From Talinum fruticosum (Eukaryota > Streptophyta > Magnoliopsida > Caryophyllales > Talinaceae), in the NCBI GenBank assembly GCA_021018815.1, contig JAITYX010000002.1, forward strand, positions 9,021,001 through 9,085,000: 64,000 nt of DNA, read 5' to 3'. The notes beneath the pieces are model-generated. The model ran no database searches and was not told where the DNA came from. It saw only the letters and a list, made by a program, of their open reading frames with translations. Of this stretch, positions 52,336 through 62,596 are shown in pieces (position 1 is the first letter of the stretch; each line of letters starts with the position of its first letter). The position numbers and the translations under genes were made by a program.

Positions 52336-53668
52336 GGGTTCCCGCCAGAAAGTGAAGCAATAGAGTTGAGTGGGAAAAGGGGACTGACTCTGTCTGTGGG
52401 AGGCAATGGGATTTTTTGCATAGTGACGCGCGTCTGTTTATTTATTTTTTAAAAAAATTGTGAGATTGTTTTTATTTAAGAACAAATTTTAATTGAGATG
52501 GTTTCATCTTTCATATCTTAAAAGAAATTACCCCTAAGTATTATGGAATAATTTTAATAAAAATCATAGTGCATCAATAAAATGAACATTAAAAATAGAT
52601 TAATATATTATGATTAATTAATTATAATTTTTATTCTTAAAACCCTCATATTTTTATAGTGATATATTTCATTTGATTACACTACATCATATAAGTGTAA
52701 ATTTAATAATCATTTTATGAGCGCAATTAGAATGATTATTCATTATCAACTATATATTTGCCACAACAATTTTTCAGGGTCAAATAATATATGTACATTC
52801 AATTGTGTTTAGGATTTAAAATATCATCAAAAATTTGAAATTTGAAATTGTTTTTTAGGTTGTTCAAAAGGAGTATATGTCATTACTCTTCCTCCAGTCA
52901 TTCACCCTTGAAGTTATCAATTGGTTTTTTTTTTTTTTTTTTGGTTAAACTTACTCGTATCATTAAAATTATCCGACGTCAAGAAGGTGCACTCCTTATA
53001 TAGAAGCAATCTATTGTGTTCTCCTTGTTACCCCATACCAAGGTACATTCTAAACACTTATTCTCTAAAGGTTTCTTCCTAAATTAATCTCATAATTTAC
53101 TGTAAGATTATCATGCCTCGTATTTGTATAGAAGCAATCTATTGTGTTCTCCTTATTACCCCATACCAAGGTACATTCTAAACAATTATTCTCTAATGGT
53201 TTCTTCCTAAATTAATCTCATAATTTACTGTAAGATTATCATACCTCGAAATACGGCTGATAACAAGTTGAGTGTACATAACAAAGATGAGTAAGCATAT
53301 GTTGGACAAGAGCTTCAATCTTCCATTGGTGTTGAATGAATTTACCTTGATGATACGTAACATTTTCCCATGTAATGCGTTTTTTACTGACAAACTACGC
53401 CCTATACTCCTCCAGCTTATTTATTAAGAAAAAGATTTATCTTTAAAAAATCTGACATTGCAACAAAAAACATTCTAATTTGAACAGGACATACATAAAT
53501 TTCCATTAAGAATATCTCGACAAGCAAACTTGGTCACCAAACATGAGCTCTTCTTACATGATTTGGATAGACAAAGCAAGATAAAGAATCAACTTACTAA
53601 CACAAAAGGCAAGATCCAAAACTATGAACAAAGACCAAGGAGTACACAGACCAATAATCAGCACGAGC
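52333..53668. other. AT-rich intergenic region
   Basis: RNase H2A promoter side followed by AT-rich DNA. No gene recognised apart from the tandem repeat at 52999-53248 and the 3' flank of the ferredoxin gene. Confidence 0.5.
52999..53248. repeat. Two tandem copies of a ~128-bp unit
   Basis: TATAGAAGCAATCTATTGTG starts each copy (52999 and 53127), and the copies are nearly identical through AAGATTATCAT.CCTCG. Confidence 0.85.
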
Positions 53669-54117
53669 TCAGTAAAGCTCCCCTTCTTTGTGTGTGTAGA
53701 TCACGCAGTCTGATTTAGGATATGCTACGCATGTCAGGACATAGCCCTTTTGATTTGGTTATCATCGAGAAATGATCCATCTGACTGATCAACTTCCCCT
53801 GAGACCAGCTGCCCAGCACAGGTCGAGCAGGCCCCCGCCCTGCATGAGTATGGCAGCTCTATTCCGGCACTTTCAGCTGAGTCCAAGATGTAAGCATCAT
53901 CTGGAGCATCAATCTCATTCTCTTCACCATTTGGTCCGATCAACTTTACTTTGTACACTGCCATTGCAGAGGTTTTGAATGGGCAGGATTTCAGCCGGAA
54001 TGATTTGCACACGTTCTTAACTGAACCCAGAGAGGTTGTGTTTCTGATAAGAGCACACGGTTTGGATGGAAGTGGCATTTTGATCGAACAGGCAGTTGGA
54101 AAGCACACTGATGACAT
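53669..54117 (-). CDS. Plastid 2Fe-2S ferredoxin, root/non-photosynthetic type, with a 1-bp frameshift
   Basis: One-electron carrier in plastid stroma; root-type isoforms feed nitrite, sulfite and glutamate metabolism. The frame from 54117 has a transit-peptide-like N-terminus (about 50 residues, Ser/Lys-rich), then [18 protein letters not shown] and the cluster loop [14 protein letters not shown] with Cys92, Cys97 and Cys100. As written it stops at 53734 after 127 aa (...NQIKRAMS). One base later the other frame carries the expected C-terminus through LTCVAYP with the fourth ligand Cys, to ...THKEGELY and a stop at 53669. A single G (sense strand) is missing in a GGG run near 53744-53746. 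Read with that base it would be 149 aa. Likely an assembly error or recent null allele. A leader intron is inferred (acceptor just upstream of the ATG, donor near 55457). Confidence 0.85.
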
Positions 54118-54784
54118 TTTTGCTCAGCTGAGAATGAAACATGTAAATGAAAATCATTTATAAATTGACAACATTTAGCCAAATGAGCAAATATGAAAAG
54201 AAATGCCTGCTGAACTATACACCCATCTTATTTTTAACCATCTCTTGGTTAGATGCAGTTAAATGGCATAGTACCAAAAAGGGTTGCTCAATCTCGATCG
54301 TATACTGCATAAGTGCATATATACATACTCTACCTCATTCAGTGGTGATTAAGTGTCCTTTGATACATGTGATGTGAAGCATAAGTTGATATACGCAACC
54401 AACAGTATTTCTTTTGGGGGGGTTGTGATAATTATTATTAAAGAGAAATGAAAGAAAGTATGCTGTCTCAGGGTTGGCTAGTCATTAGAATCCAACATAC
54501 ACCACATGCATCAGAACTCCGCTATGCATCACTAGTTGTATTTAGAAACACATTCGGGAAAAGTAGTGATTTGCAAAAGAAATGTGTTGCATGTTCAAAC
54601 CCTTGGATGCAACATAGAGAAGAAGAAGGTTGGGTGAATCTATTTAACAATATCAATCTTCAAACTTATTTCTTTTCTTTGGGAACATTGTTCATACGTC
54701 AGAATAATTCCACTGATTTGGTGGTATCTGGTAAAAATTTTCCTAACATCTGACCCCTAATTCCTACAAATAACTTGATTAACT

Positions 54785-54985
54785 GACAACAAGTAATACA
54801 AGATTTACACCTCACAAGCAACAATTTCTGGTGTGCCACAATTCACTAGCAGGGGAAGGCATAGGGAAAATAAGGAAAGAGAGAAGCTGTAGGGAAGGCC
54901 AGGATTTCCCTTTGCCTACAGCAGGATTCAACCCAACCCGTTCCTGTGGAAGATAGACTTTCCGACTGAACCATCCCTATGATAG
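54785..54985 (-). repeat. SINE-like tRNA-derived repeat
   Basis: On the minus strand, GGATGGTTCAGTCGG resembles a Pol III A box and, about 40 nt on, GGTTGAATCC resembles a B box, followed by a pyrimidine-rich tail. It lies in the inferred leader intron of the ferredoxin gene. Boundaries and family are not established. Confidence 0.45.
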
Positions 54986-55548
54986 GTAGTGGCTATACTA
55001 AGAGCCAAGCCAATATCAGTTCAATCAATGACAATATTTGAAGAAAATTACAAATACTCGTGCTTCATTTTAGTATATAATTTGTCAAATGTAACTTTTG
55101 AAATTTGGACGATTTCCAATGCTTTCTCATATGAACAAACGTCATTAAATTAACTTCAAAGACGCTGTTAATTGTAAAAAATGATCATGAAACCACCAGG
55201 TCTTTCTCCAATCAAAGAACATGGGGCAGAAAATTGGAGTAAATAAATTGATCAACCAATTCCACAACAAAACAGAGATGCCCAATTCAAGGAGGGGATA
55301 AAAGAACAATTTTTCCAAAGACCCAAAATCACAAACGGACCCAGGATGAACAAATTAAATCGACATTAAAAGGGGGAAGATGATGCATTTCAACTAGTTT
55401 TGGGAGTGGCAAACTGAAAAGGGAGTGGTATAAGGTGAGAGAAAACAGGAGACTTACAGAGAGTTCTGGACGAAAGCGGGTTGTGGGGTCCTTGCTGGAG
55501 TTCGAGAAAGAGCCCAAAGAATAGTGTGGGAGGATGAAAGAATGGAAC

Positions 55549-55557
55549 TATATATAT
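55549..55557 (-). promoter_or_regulatory. Probable TATA box of the ferredoxin gene
   Basis: TATATATAG on the minus strand, about 90 bp upstream of the inferred leader-exon donor at 55457, placing a start site near 55520. The link depends on the inferred leader intron. Confidence 0.4.
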
Positions 55558-56810
55558 GGGTTTCAATGATTGTAACAGAAGAGAGATGGTTCTAGTTTTT
55601 GGGCGAATCAATCTTGAGATGGCGAAATAGGTGGGGAAGGCAACACCTAACGTGGCTGATCAAGGTTCCGTCCCGGGTAAATTATATACGACAGTAGGGC
55701 ACACATTTTGCGATGGAGAATCATACATGCTCGACTTTAATAATCGGTAAAATGTTTAAAAATTGTAATAAAAATTTGGATAATTTTGAAAAAAATTACT
55801 ATCATAATTAAATTAAATTACAACCTTTGATTTTTTATCATTAACTATATTTTTTATTTATTTTGTTTTAATTCACTCTATCTCTCCTCACGCTCTTTCA
55901 CTCTCCCCTCCCTCACACTCACTATCAATTCACTTCTCCTCTGCCGCCGCCCGCTTCTTCCGGTCCCGGAGCCAGCGTTTTTTCCGGTGGGTAGATTTCC
56001 GTCCTGGCAGCCACTCTCCGAGCTTCTCAGCCATCAATCGCGTCGTCGTCTGTCTCCAGCCCCGCCGACGGTCGACGACTTCGTTCTGGGCGAAGGCGGC
56101 GCCACCGCTTTCCGGCTTTGACCCAACTTCTCTGTCCGTCTTCTCTCTTTTCTCCGGCAGGCGCTGAGCCAGGCGTTTCACCTTCCTATCGTTTTCGGAA
56201 CCCGACGACATGGGTCTGCGTCGAACACCAAACACTGCCGGATTTTCATCCAGATACGGGCGGTGCCTTTTCCCCTTTGGAGCAGCGATGGTCTGAAGTG
56301 AAATTGAAAAGGGGGCCGAGAGTAAAATTGAACGATTTGGGGGCTCTCGGTTGTGGTTATTGTGGCTATGTTCTTCTTCTTCTTCTTCTACTTTATAATC
56401 TGACATAATCGCCATTGTTCTTCTCCTTCTCAATCTTTAGTTTCTCTAGTGTTTCTTGCATTTCCTTTTCGAAATTACTTGATGTATTAGTTTGCTTTCC
56501 CTTCGATTTTTCCTTGGATTTCTTCTTCTCCGACCTGGGCTTTTGATTTCGGCTTTTCTGTTTCTCCCCTTCTTGTTGGGCAGAGGGTCAGCAACCTTGG
56601 GAGGTCGGGAGTTGCAGTGGCGGTCATGGGAGATGGTGGTGACAACAACGATGAAGCTAACCATGGGAGGTCGGAAGTTGAGGAGTGATACACAGAGAGA
56701 GAAACAATTAAAGAGGAGAGAGAAAATAATCAAATTAATTATATGGTTAGAAAAATTTAACGGTTTAGATTTATTATGTTTAATTAGGATGCACTTATAA
56801 CGATTGTCGC

Positions 56811-57930
56811 TAGGAGTGTGCGAGAAAAACCGAAACCAAAAAATCACTCGAAAACCGAAAAATCGAAAAATCGAATCAAAAAGCGGTTAACCGAACATAT
56901 TTTTCAAAAAATCAGTTCGGTTAATCGAACCGAAAAATATTTTCGGTTCACGGTTCGGTTTCGGTTCAAAATTATTGAAAAATCGGTTAACCGTCGGTTA
57001 ATCGAATCGAAAAAAAAAAAGTTGAGTATAAATAGTCTCTTATCATGTTAACCCTAGCTACGCTCTTTCAATTTCTACCGAGACCCCCTCCCTCTCGGGC
57101 CCTCTCTCTCTCCTCTCCGAGTGCTCTCGCTTGCTTGCCGTTGTTCGCCGTCGACAACCTCTATCGTGCTCTGCGCTTGCTCGCCGTCGACAACCTCCCT
57201 CTCTTCTCTCTTACTCTCTGCCGTCGACGACGACCTCTCCCACCTCTCTCTATCTCCTCTCTTGCTCTCTCCCGTCGAGTCGATCTAGATCCTCCCATCT
57301 ATCTCTCTCCCATCGACTAAGACGTTTACGGTGTTTGCGACAGATCCTCTCCTCGCCCGCGTAAACAGATCCTCTCTCCCGTAAACGGATCCTCTCCGCG
57401 CCGGCGTTTACGGTGTTTGCAACAAATCCGACCATCCCCGGTCCGGCGTTCGCGGTGGTTGCTTCCTTCCCAACGAGATCTAGATTTAGCGGTGAAGCTT
57501 TGATGAGATTCTCATTGGACATTTTGGTTTAGTCCCTTGCTTCTTCAACCTACAAAAGGTTCTCAATACTGGCTTGTAATTTAGTTTTTTTTTTTTTTTT
57601 TGCTTTAGTTTGTCCAGATTTGTGATACCCGCAATTCATGCATCGGAAAATTGTAAACGGTTGTCATTCGAGGATTTAGTTTAGCCCTTCTTTCTTTCTC
57701 GTTTTTAACGGTTAGCCGATAACCGATCCGAAAATCCGGTTAACCGAACCGAATATTCGGTTAAGCGGTTATTTCGGTTCGGTTACTGGATCGAATTTTT
57801 GTCGAACCAGAAAAATCGGTTAACCGAAAATTTCGGTTCGGTTACGGTTTGATGTTTTGACGAACCGAAATCTCGGTTAACCGATTTTCGACTAACCGAA
57901 GGTCCGGTTAACCGACTTTACACACCCCTA
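56811..57930. mobile_element. Non-autonomous hAT-type element with CGGTTAACCG subterminal repeats
   Basis: The ends TAGGAGTGTGCGAG and, reading in from the right, TAGGGGTGTGTAAAG form imperfect TIRs of a common plant hAT type. Both subterminal zones are packed with CGGTTAACCG, TTCGGTT and AACCGAA motifs, probable transposase-binding arrays. Flanking octamers ATTGTCGC and ACCGTCGT match at five positions and all differences are C/T, consistent with a decayed 8-bp duplication. It interrupts the left TIR of the Mutator-like element. Internal frames (57045-57320 and the overlapping one) are low-complexity CT-rich. Confidence 0.6.
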
Positions 57931-58153
57931 ACCGTCGTTGCATCGACGGTCACCCTAAGATGTATTAATGCATCCGTATATGTGTATTATAATAATTACA
58001 ACCGTTCATTTTTTCTTCTAATTAAATTAAAAATAAATTTTGAAAATTTAATTAAGTATTTTAAAAATTAAATTAAAATAATTAATTATTGTTATGTTTG
58101 GCTATTTTGGATTCTATTCCATCTTCGTCGAATTAATCCGTGAAGGAAGGAGA

Positions 58154-58560
58154 ATGGAGAAGATAAAGCACTGAACAGTCTTCGCTAATGGCATCAACAT
58201 GCACATAGTAGAAATCGGAGAACCCACCAAGCGCACCATTCTCTTCCTTCACGGATTCCCGAGCTCCGGTACTCATTGCGCCACCGGCTCCTCGCTCTCT
58301 CCTCCGCCGGCTACCGCGCCGTCGCTCCCGACCTCCGCGGATTCGGTGACACCGACACACCGCCCTCCGCGTCCTCCTACACCGCTTTCCATGTCGTCGG
58401 AGATCTCACAGGGGTCGTATCCAATCTGGGTTTCTTGGATTCTCTCTCATTTTCGTCGAATTGGAGGCGCTTTGATCGGAGCTTGGATTCTCCGAGTTGG
58501 GAATAAGTCTGTATATCCGGGCCCTCGCTCCATGGAGGAAGAATCGGTCGTCAACCGAAG
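58154..58560 (+). pseudogene. Captured soluble epoxide hydrolase fragment
   Basis: From 58154 the frame reads MEKIKH, an in-frame TGA, then TVFANGINMHIVEIGE..TILFLHGFP, the start of a plant alpha/beta-hydrolase epoxide hydrolase with its oxyanion HGFP motif. A 1-bp deletion just after HGFP shifts the frame; the next frame continues LLALSSAGYRAVAPDLRGFGD and FHVVGDLTGVVSNLGFLDSL. Beyond that only a weak GGALIGAWIL, at the place of GHDWGA.., remains and the nucleophile Asp is lost. No substrate-binding cap. It sits between the inverted repeats of a Mutator-like element, so it is a transposon-captured N-terminal part and not a working gene. Confidence 0.75.
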
Positions 58561-59000
58561 CTTTCCGCTATGACTCGAAACCATCGGTGCAAGGACAGAG
58601 AATATGGGATTTGGGATCGGGGGTTAGAAGCAGAGATCCTTTGGTCTCCGCCATTAATGCGGATCGATTGATCTTTCGAAGTAATGCTCGATCTTAGAAT
58701 TTGTTCTACTGTCTTGAGTTAGATGTAGTTTTTTTGAGTTTACAATGGTCGTATTTAAGAGAGAGAACATAAAATATTTAGATAATTAATTAGTTTTTTA
58801 AAATTTATTTTTAACTTAATTAAAAAAATAAACGGTTGAGATTATTGTGATACACATGTACGGTGTAGATTAATTTAATTTATGATGATTGTCGTATAAC
58901 GACAGATCGTTATAAGTTTTTCTGTTTAATTAATGGTTGAGATTTATTATAGTTGATTTTTTTAACTATGGTAGAATTTTTATTAAAATTTCTATTTGGA

Positions 59001-59564
59001 TTTTATTTATGTTAATTTTTGTATTATGTTTATAGAAGAAAATAATAGTAAAATATGTTGGTGTGTAGTTAATGGATGTTAATTTTATTTGTAATTTAAT
59101 CCTAAATAAATATTAAAAATATAAAAAATATACATGATATGATATTTTGATAATAGATAAATGATTTTAAAATTATATCAAATTTGAGTATATATGACCG
59201 ATCATTTGATGATGAATTTATTAGGATTGAACAACTTTTTTATATAATAGTAGTATATTTTTATAAAATATTTTTTTAAAAAATAAACTTTAATTTTAAT
59301 ATTTTCTTTAATAGGATTAAAAAAATTTAAAAATTATATCCTAACCCCTTAAACGTCAAGATCCCAAAAATTTTAATTCACTATGCATTTAATTCCATTT
59401 TCACAGCCTTTAAAACAAGATAAATTTCCGATGACATAGCGACCGCTAAGGTGGAGAGAAGGTGAAAATCGCCAACAATAAATTGTTCGAATAGCGCTGC
59501 TTGTGCTTGTGCCCACCACAATCTCTATCTCTCTCTCTCTCTGATTTTCCTGTTGAGTTGGAGA
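59001..59564. other. AT-rich promoter region of the ISCA1 gene
   Basis: No coding sequence recognised. The leader of the next gene has a short CT tract (about 59525-59542). Confidence 0.5.
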
Positions 59565-61886
59565 ATGGCGGCAAGGGCATCATTTCTGGCAAAAGCCGCA
59601 GAAAGGGCGAGCCCGAGCATCCGGCGGCAGGCCCTGAGTTTGACCGACGCCGCCGCCAGCCGCATACGGCAGCTCCTCCAGCAGCGCCAACGCTCTTACC
59701 TCCGCCTAGGTGTTAAGGCTCGTGGCTGCAATGGCTTATCTTACACCCTCAATTACGCCGGTTAGTACCCTTTTTATCTGCTTCTAACTCGATGATCATC
59801 CACTTTTTTTTTTCGGGGTGGGAGGGGGGTTACCCTTGAGTTTGTTTTGTTCTGGGTGTTAGCTAACTTTTTGGATGAGCAAATTTTGTGGATGATTGAT
59901 GAACATGGTCTGAAAAACCTTTTCTGGGTTTGGTTCTGTTTGAACCCTTTGTTGGGTCCAGCTTGTTTATGTAGATGATGGAAAATTGATGCAATTCTAT
60001 GTAAAGTTTGCTCAATCTTTAGCAAATTAAGGTTAGAATTTACAAGAGACGAGGAAATGGAAGGACTTCCTGAGGTAAATTTTGCTTAGAGATGAATTGG
60101 TAGAATATGAGATTTATAGAGAAATTGAGATTCTATGGGAAAGATATGCGTTTTAATTCATCCCTTGCAGACTCTTTATAGATGGAGTCCTTGCCTAAAT
60201 TAATTGAACAGAAAATGAAAAGTTCTATCCTTTGTTGGTGGGCAATGAGGGTTATGATTTGATGCAAAAGAAGGCTGGGATGTCGTGGAGTTTGTAGCTT
60301 GATTGGTGTGTTGTTAAAATGGTTCGACTCTTGGAGAGCCTTCTCCTTAATTTATGTACGGTGAGGAGTACCCTGTGTGGCCTATTGCTCCGCTCCCAGT
60401 GCGCCGACCCTTGGCCTTTTTACTGGATGGAGTCACTCGAGTTTCCTGAATCTGGACCTACCTAAATTAAAGGCTGTTCGATAAACTTCTGGGTTATGGG
60501 TTCTTTTCCTGATTGAATTCAATTTTAATTCCTGCGTTGGTGATTCTGGTCCCTTTTTTACTTCTATTTGTGTCTGTTATCACCAGAGTCGAGATTAGTT
60601 TTGGTCCTGCTGTTGATGGCATTTGAAGTCTGCTGAATATTGTGTCGGTAGCTTGACATCTCCAATTTAGGGTAATGCATAAGGGTACGCTCAGCTGAAG
60701 CTTGCCTTGAACCATAAAAGCGATATGAAATATTAGGATTTTAGTTTATCTTACTGAGGAACATGGGGTTTTACTTCCAAAATTGAGGGGAATATTAAAG
60801 TAAATTGGAAGAGCACTAGAAAAGTATCAATAAGAAGAAGTTAAGTAGGTAACCAATTAATGCAATTTGAGCTTTGGCACCATGAACCATATTGTTAAAA
60901 TGACAAATATTTTATCGTCATTAATTGGATATTTGCTTTCAATGGAGTCATTAATATAGAAACCTTAATCATACTGATTTGTTACATAACATCAATTTGT
61001 CTGTGTTTTTGCCATATCATTGAATTCATATGCTTCACATTTAAAAGTCTTATGAGGAAAAGAAATAGGGTCAGGACTGGAGTGATCTTGATAAGGGTGA
61101 AGTTCTATTCATTCTTGATGATAGAATGTGCAAAAACAGACTTGAATGGTTTGGCCATGTCTTCAATGAGAAGGTCAGGAGGCATCACAAAGACAAATTT
61201 GTAGGATATATTCAATATAAAGCAAATAGTGGAGCACTTGTATTTACAATTGCTTATTTGCTTGAATAGTTGGTTGTAAGACATTCAGTTTGATTTTATG
61301 GAAATTGGAAGATGATTCTTGTGAAATAGAAAGAGTTGAGACTCTGGAAATATCTTGACTATAGATTTAAATGGACTGAATTTTCAGATGAGAAAGGGAA
61401 GTTTGATGAGCTAGTTGAAGACAAGGAAGTCAAAATCCTTATTGACCCAAAAGCTCTGATGCATGTTATTGGAACCGAGATGGATTTTCTTGATGACAAG
61501 CTAAGGTATGTGGAGTAGTGTCCCCCTCAAAGGATTGTGCAACAGTTACAGGTTGCTGTGGTTTTAATCTATGCTTTTGCATGTGGGATTTTGGATTGTG
61601 TCAAGGTCAACTTTGGGTCTAATAATGTCAGTTTCCGTCTAATAAGTTTTATCATCATCAAGCAAGCGATATCAGTGCCGAAAGATGGGGATGTATATTC
61701 TTTGTTGAATGTTTTTAGTCAACAAATTTGGAGTAATCATGGTCTTTCTAATGTGTGTATCTATATAACTGTGATTTCAGGTCTGAGTTCATTTTTATCA
61801 ATCCAAACTCTAAAGGTCAATGTGGTTGCGGAGAATCATTCATGACAACTAGCACTGCAGAAGCTGCTAAACAAGGTCGCAGCTAG
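59565..61886 (+). CDS. ISCA1: ISCA1-type mitochondrial iron-sulfur cluster assembly protein
   Basis: A-type carrier for late steps of mitochondrial 4Fe-4S cluster assembly. Exons 59565-59760, 61388-61505 and 61781-61886 join to 139 aa. The N-terminus ([22 protein letters not shown]) is a basic, Ala/Ser-rich presequence. The family motif starts [15 protein letters not shown], and the three invariant cysteines are Cys55 (ARGCNGLSY) and Cys119/Cys121 (GQCGCGESF). The block [22 protein letters not shown] is also typical. All splice sites are GT/AG. An upstream in-frame near-start at 59553 lacks an ATG. Length fits the plant family. Confidence 0.94.
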
Positions 61887-62596
61887 ATTAAGAAAAACAA
61901 ACTGTTGCGTTTTTGCCAGTTCTTTTACTTCAGCTAACGATGAGGAGGTTCCTTTTTGATGTTTTCTTGTGGTTGTAATGTCCGTATATTGTATGAGCCA
62001 CAAAAGAGAAACAGTATCATATCCTTTATTCATGTCCGAGTCATGTGCATTCTTCTGGTAAAAGATGTGAAGTTGACATAGCTGTAAATAATGAAATGCA
62101 GCATAAATTTTACCCAGTTCTGTTGTAGATGCATTTATGTTATTAGTGCATAATGTGCAGATGTGATCATCTGGACATTGGAAAAATAAGAATAAGAAAA
62201 AGTTGCTGTTATTTTTCAGACATCATATTAGTCAAACTTCATTTCTTATGGAATAAGCATGCTGAATATATTCAAGGGATTCATGAATGTAGATGAGAAC
62301 AGGTCTTAGAAGTGTACCCGAGATTTTTGTATCTCCTGTGTAGTGGAGGAAAAAAGCGAAGCCTCAAGTTCAAATCGGAGGAAAAGGGTTAATAGAAATG
62401 ATTGCTATTAATGGGAAAATTGTGATTTGTTACAAGGGTGAAGACTATTTAAATCACATAAACAAATTTATCAAGATACCTAAGCCTAAGTATACAAAAA
62501 GAATGGGCATAATTTACAAGTGATGATTTCCTCCGGCATAAATTATACAGCTGCGGTTGAACTATCGTCAACGGAAAAATGTACAGTATCCTGTCC
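61887..62596. other. Convergent intergenic region
   Basis: Contains the 3' flanks of ISCA1 (plus) and of the minus-strand gene ending at 62597. Nothing else recognised. Confidence 0.5.

Larger units (their letters stand above)
56793..58914. mobile_element. Mutator-like (Pack-MULE type) element with captured gene fragment
   Basis: After mentally removing the hAT insertion, the left end reads CTTATAACGATTGTCGTTG and the right end, reversed, reads CTTATAACGATCTGTCGTTA; the similarity extends inward for well over 100 bp (GTGTATNANAATAATNNCAACCGTT...AAATAAATTTT). Long terminal inverted repeats enclosing a gene fragment and no transposase fit a Pack-MULE. I did not find a matching 9-bp target duplication, so the outer ends are provisional. 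Confidence 0.5.
55740..59000. mobile_element. Cluster of nested TIR DNA transposons
   Basis: The segment is bounded by AT-rich arms that are roughly inverted copies of each other (about 55750-55840 and 58920-59000). It contains repeated AACGGTTGAGATT-like motifs facing inward from several ends, GC-rich interiors, and at least two separable elements (56793-58914 and 56811-57930). The open frames at 55930-56433 and 56446-56847 are low-complexity Arg/Glu/Ser-rich sequence in the GC-rich interior; I do not recognise a transposase. Confidence 0.45.

Noticed and set aside
55930..56847. Long minus-strand frames (167 and 133 codons) as real genes.
   Set aside because: Low-complexity Arg/Glu/Ser/Pro sequence in a GC-rich transposon interior with no recognisable domain or splice partner.
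61336..61518. A 60-codon frame starting [11 protein letters not shown] as a separate small gene.
   Set aside because: It is ISCA1 exon 2 read together with preceding intron sequence; the acceptor at 61386-61387 gives the family-consistent start of the exon.
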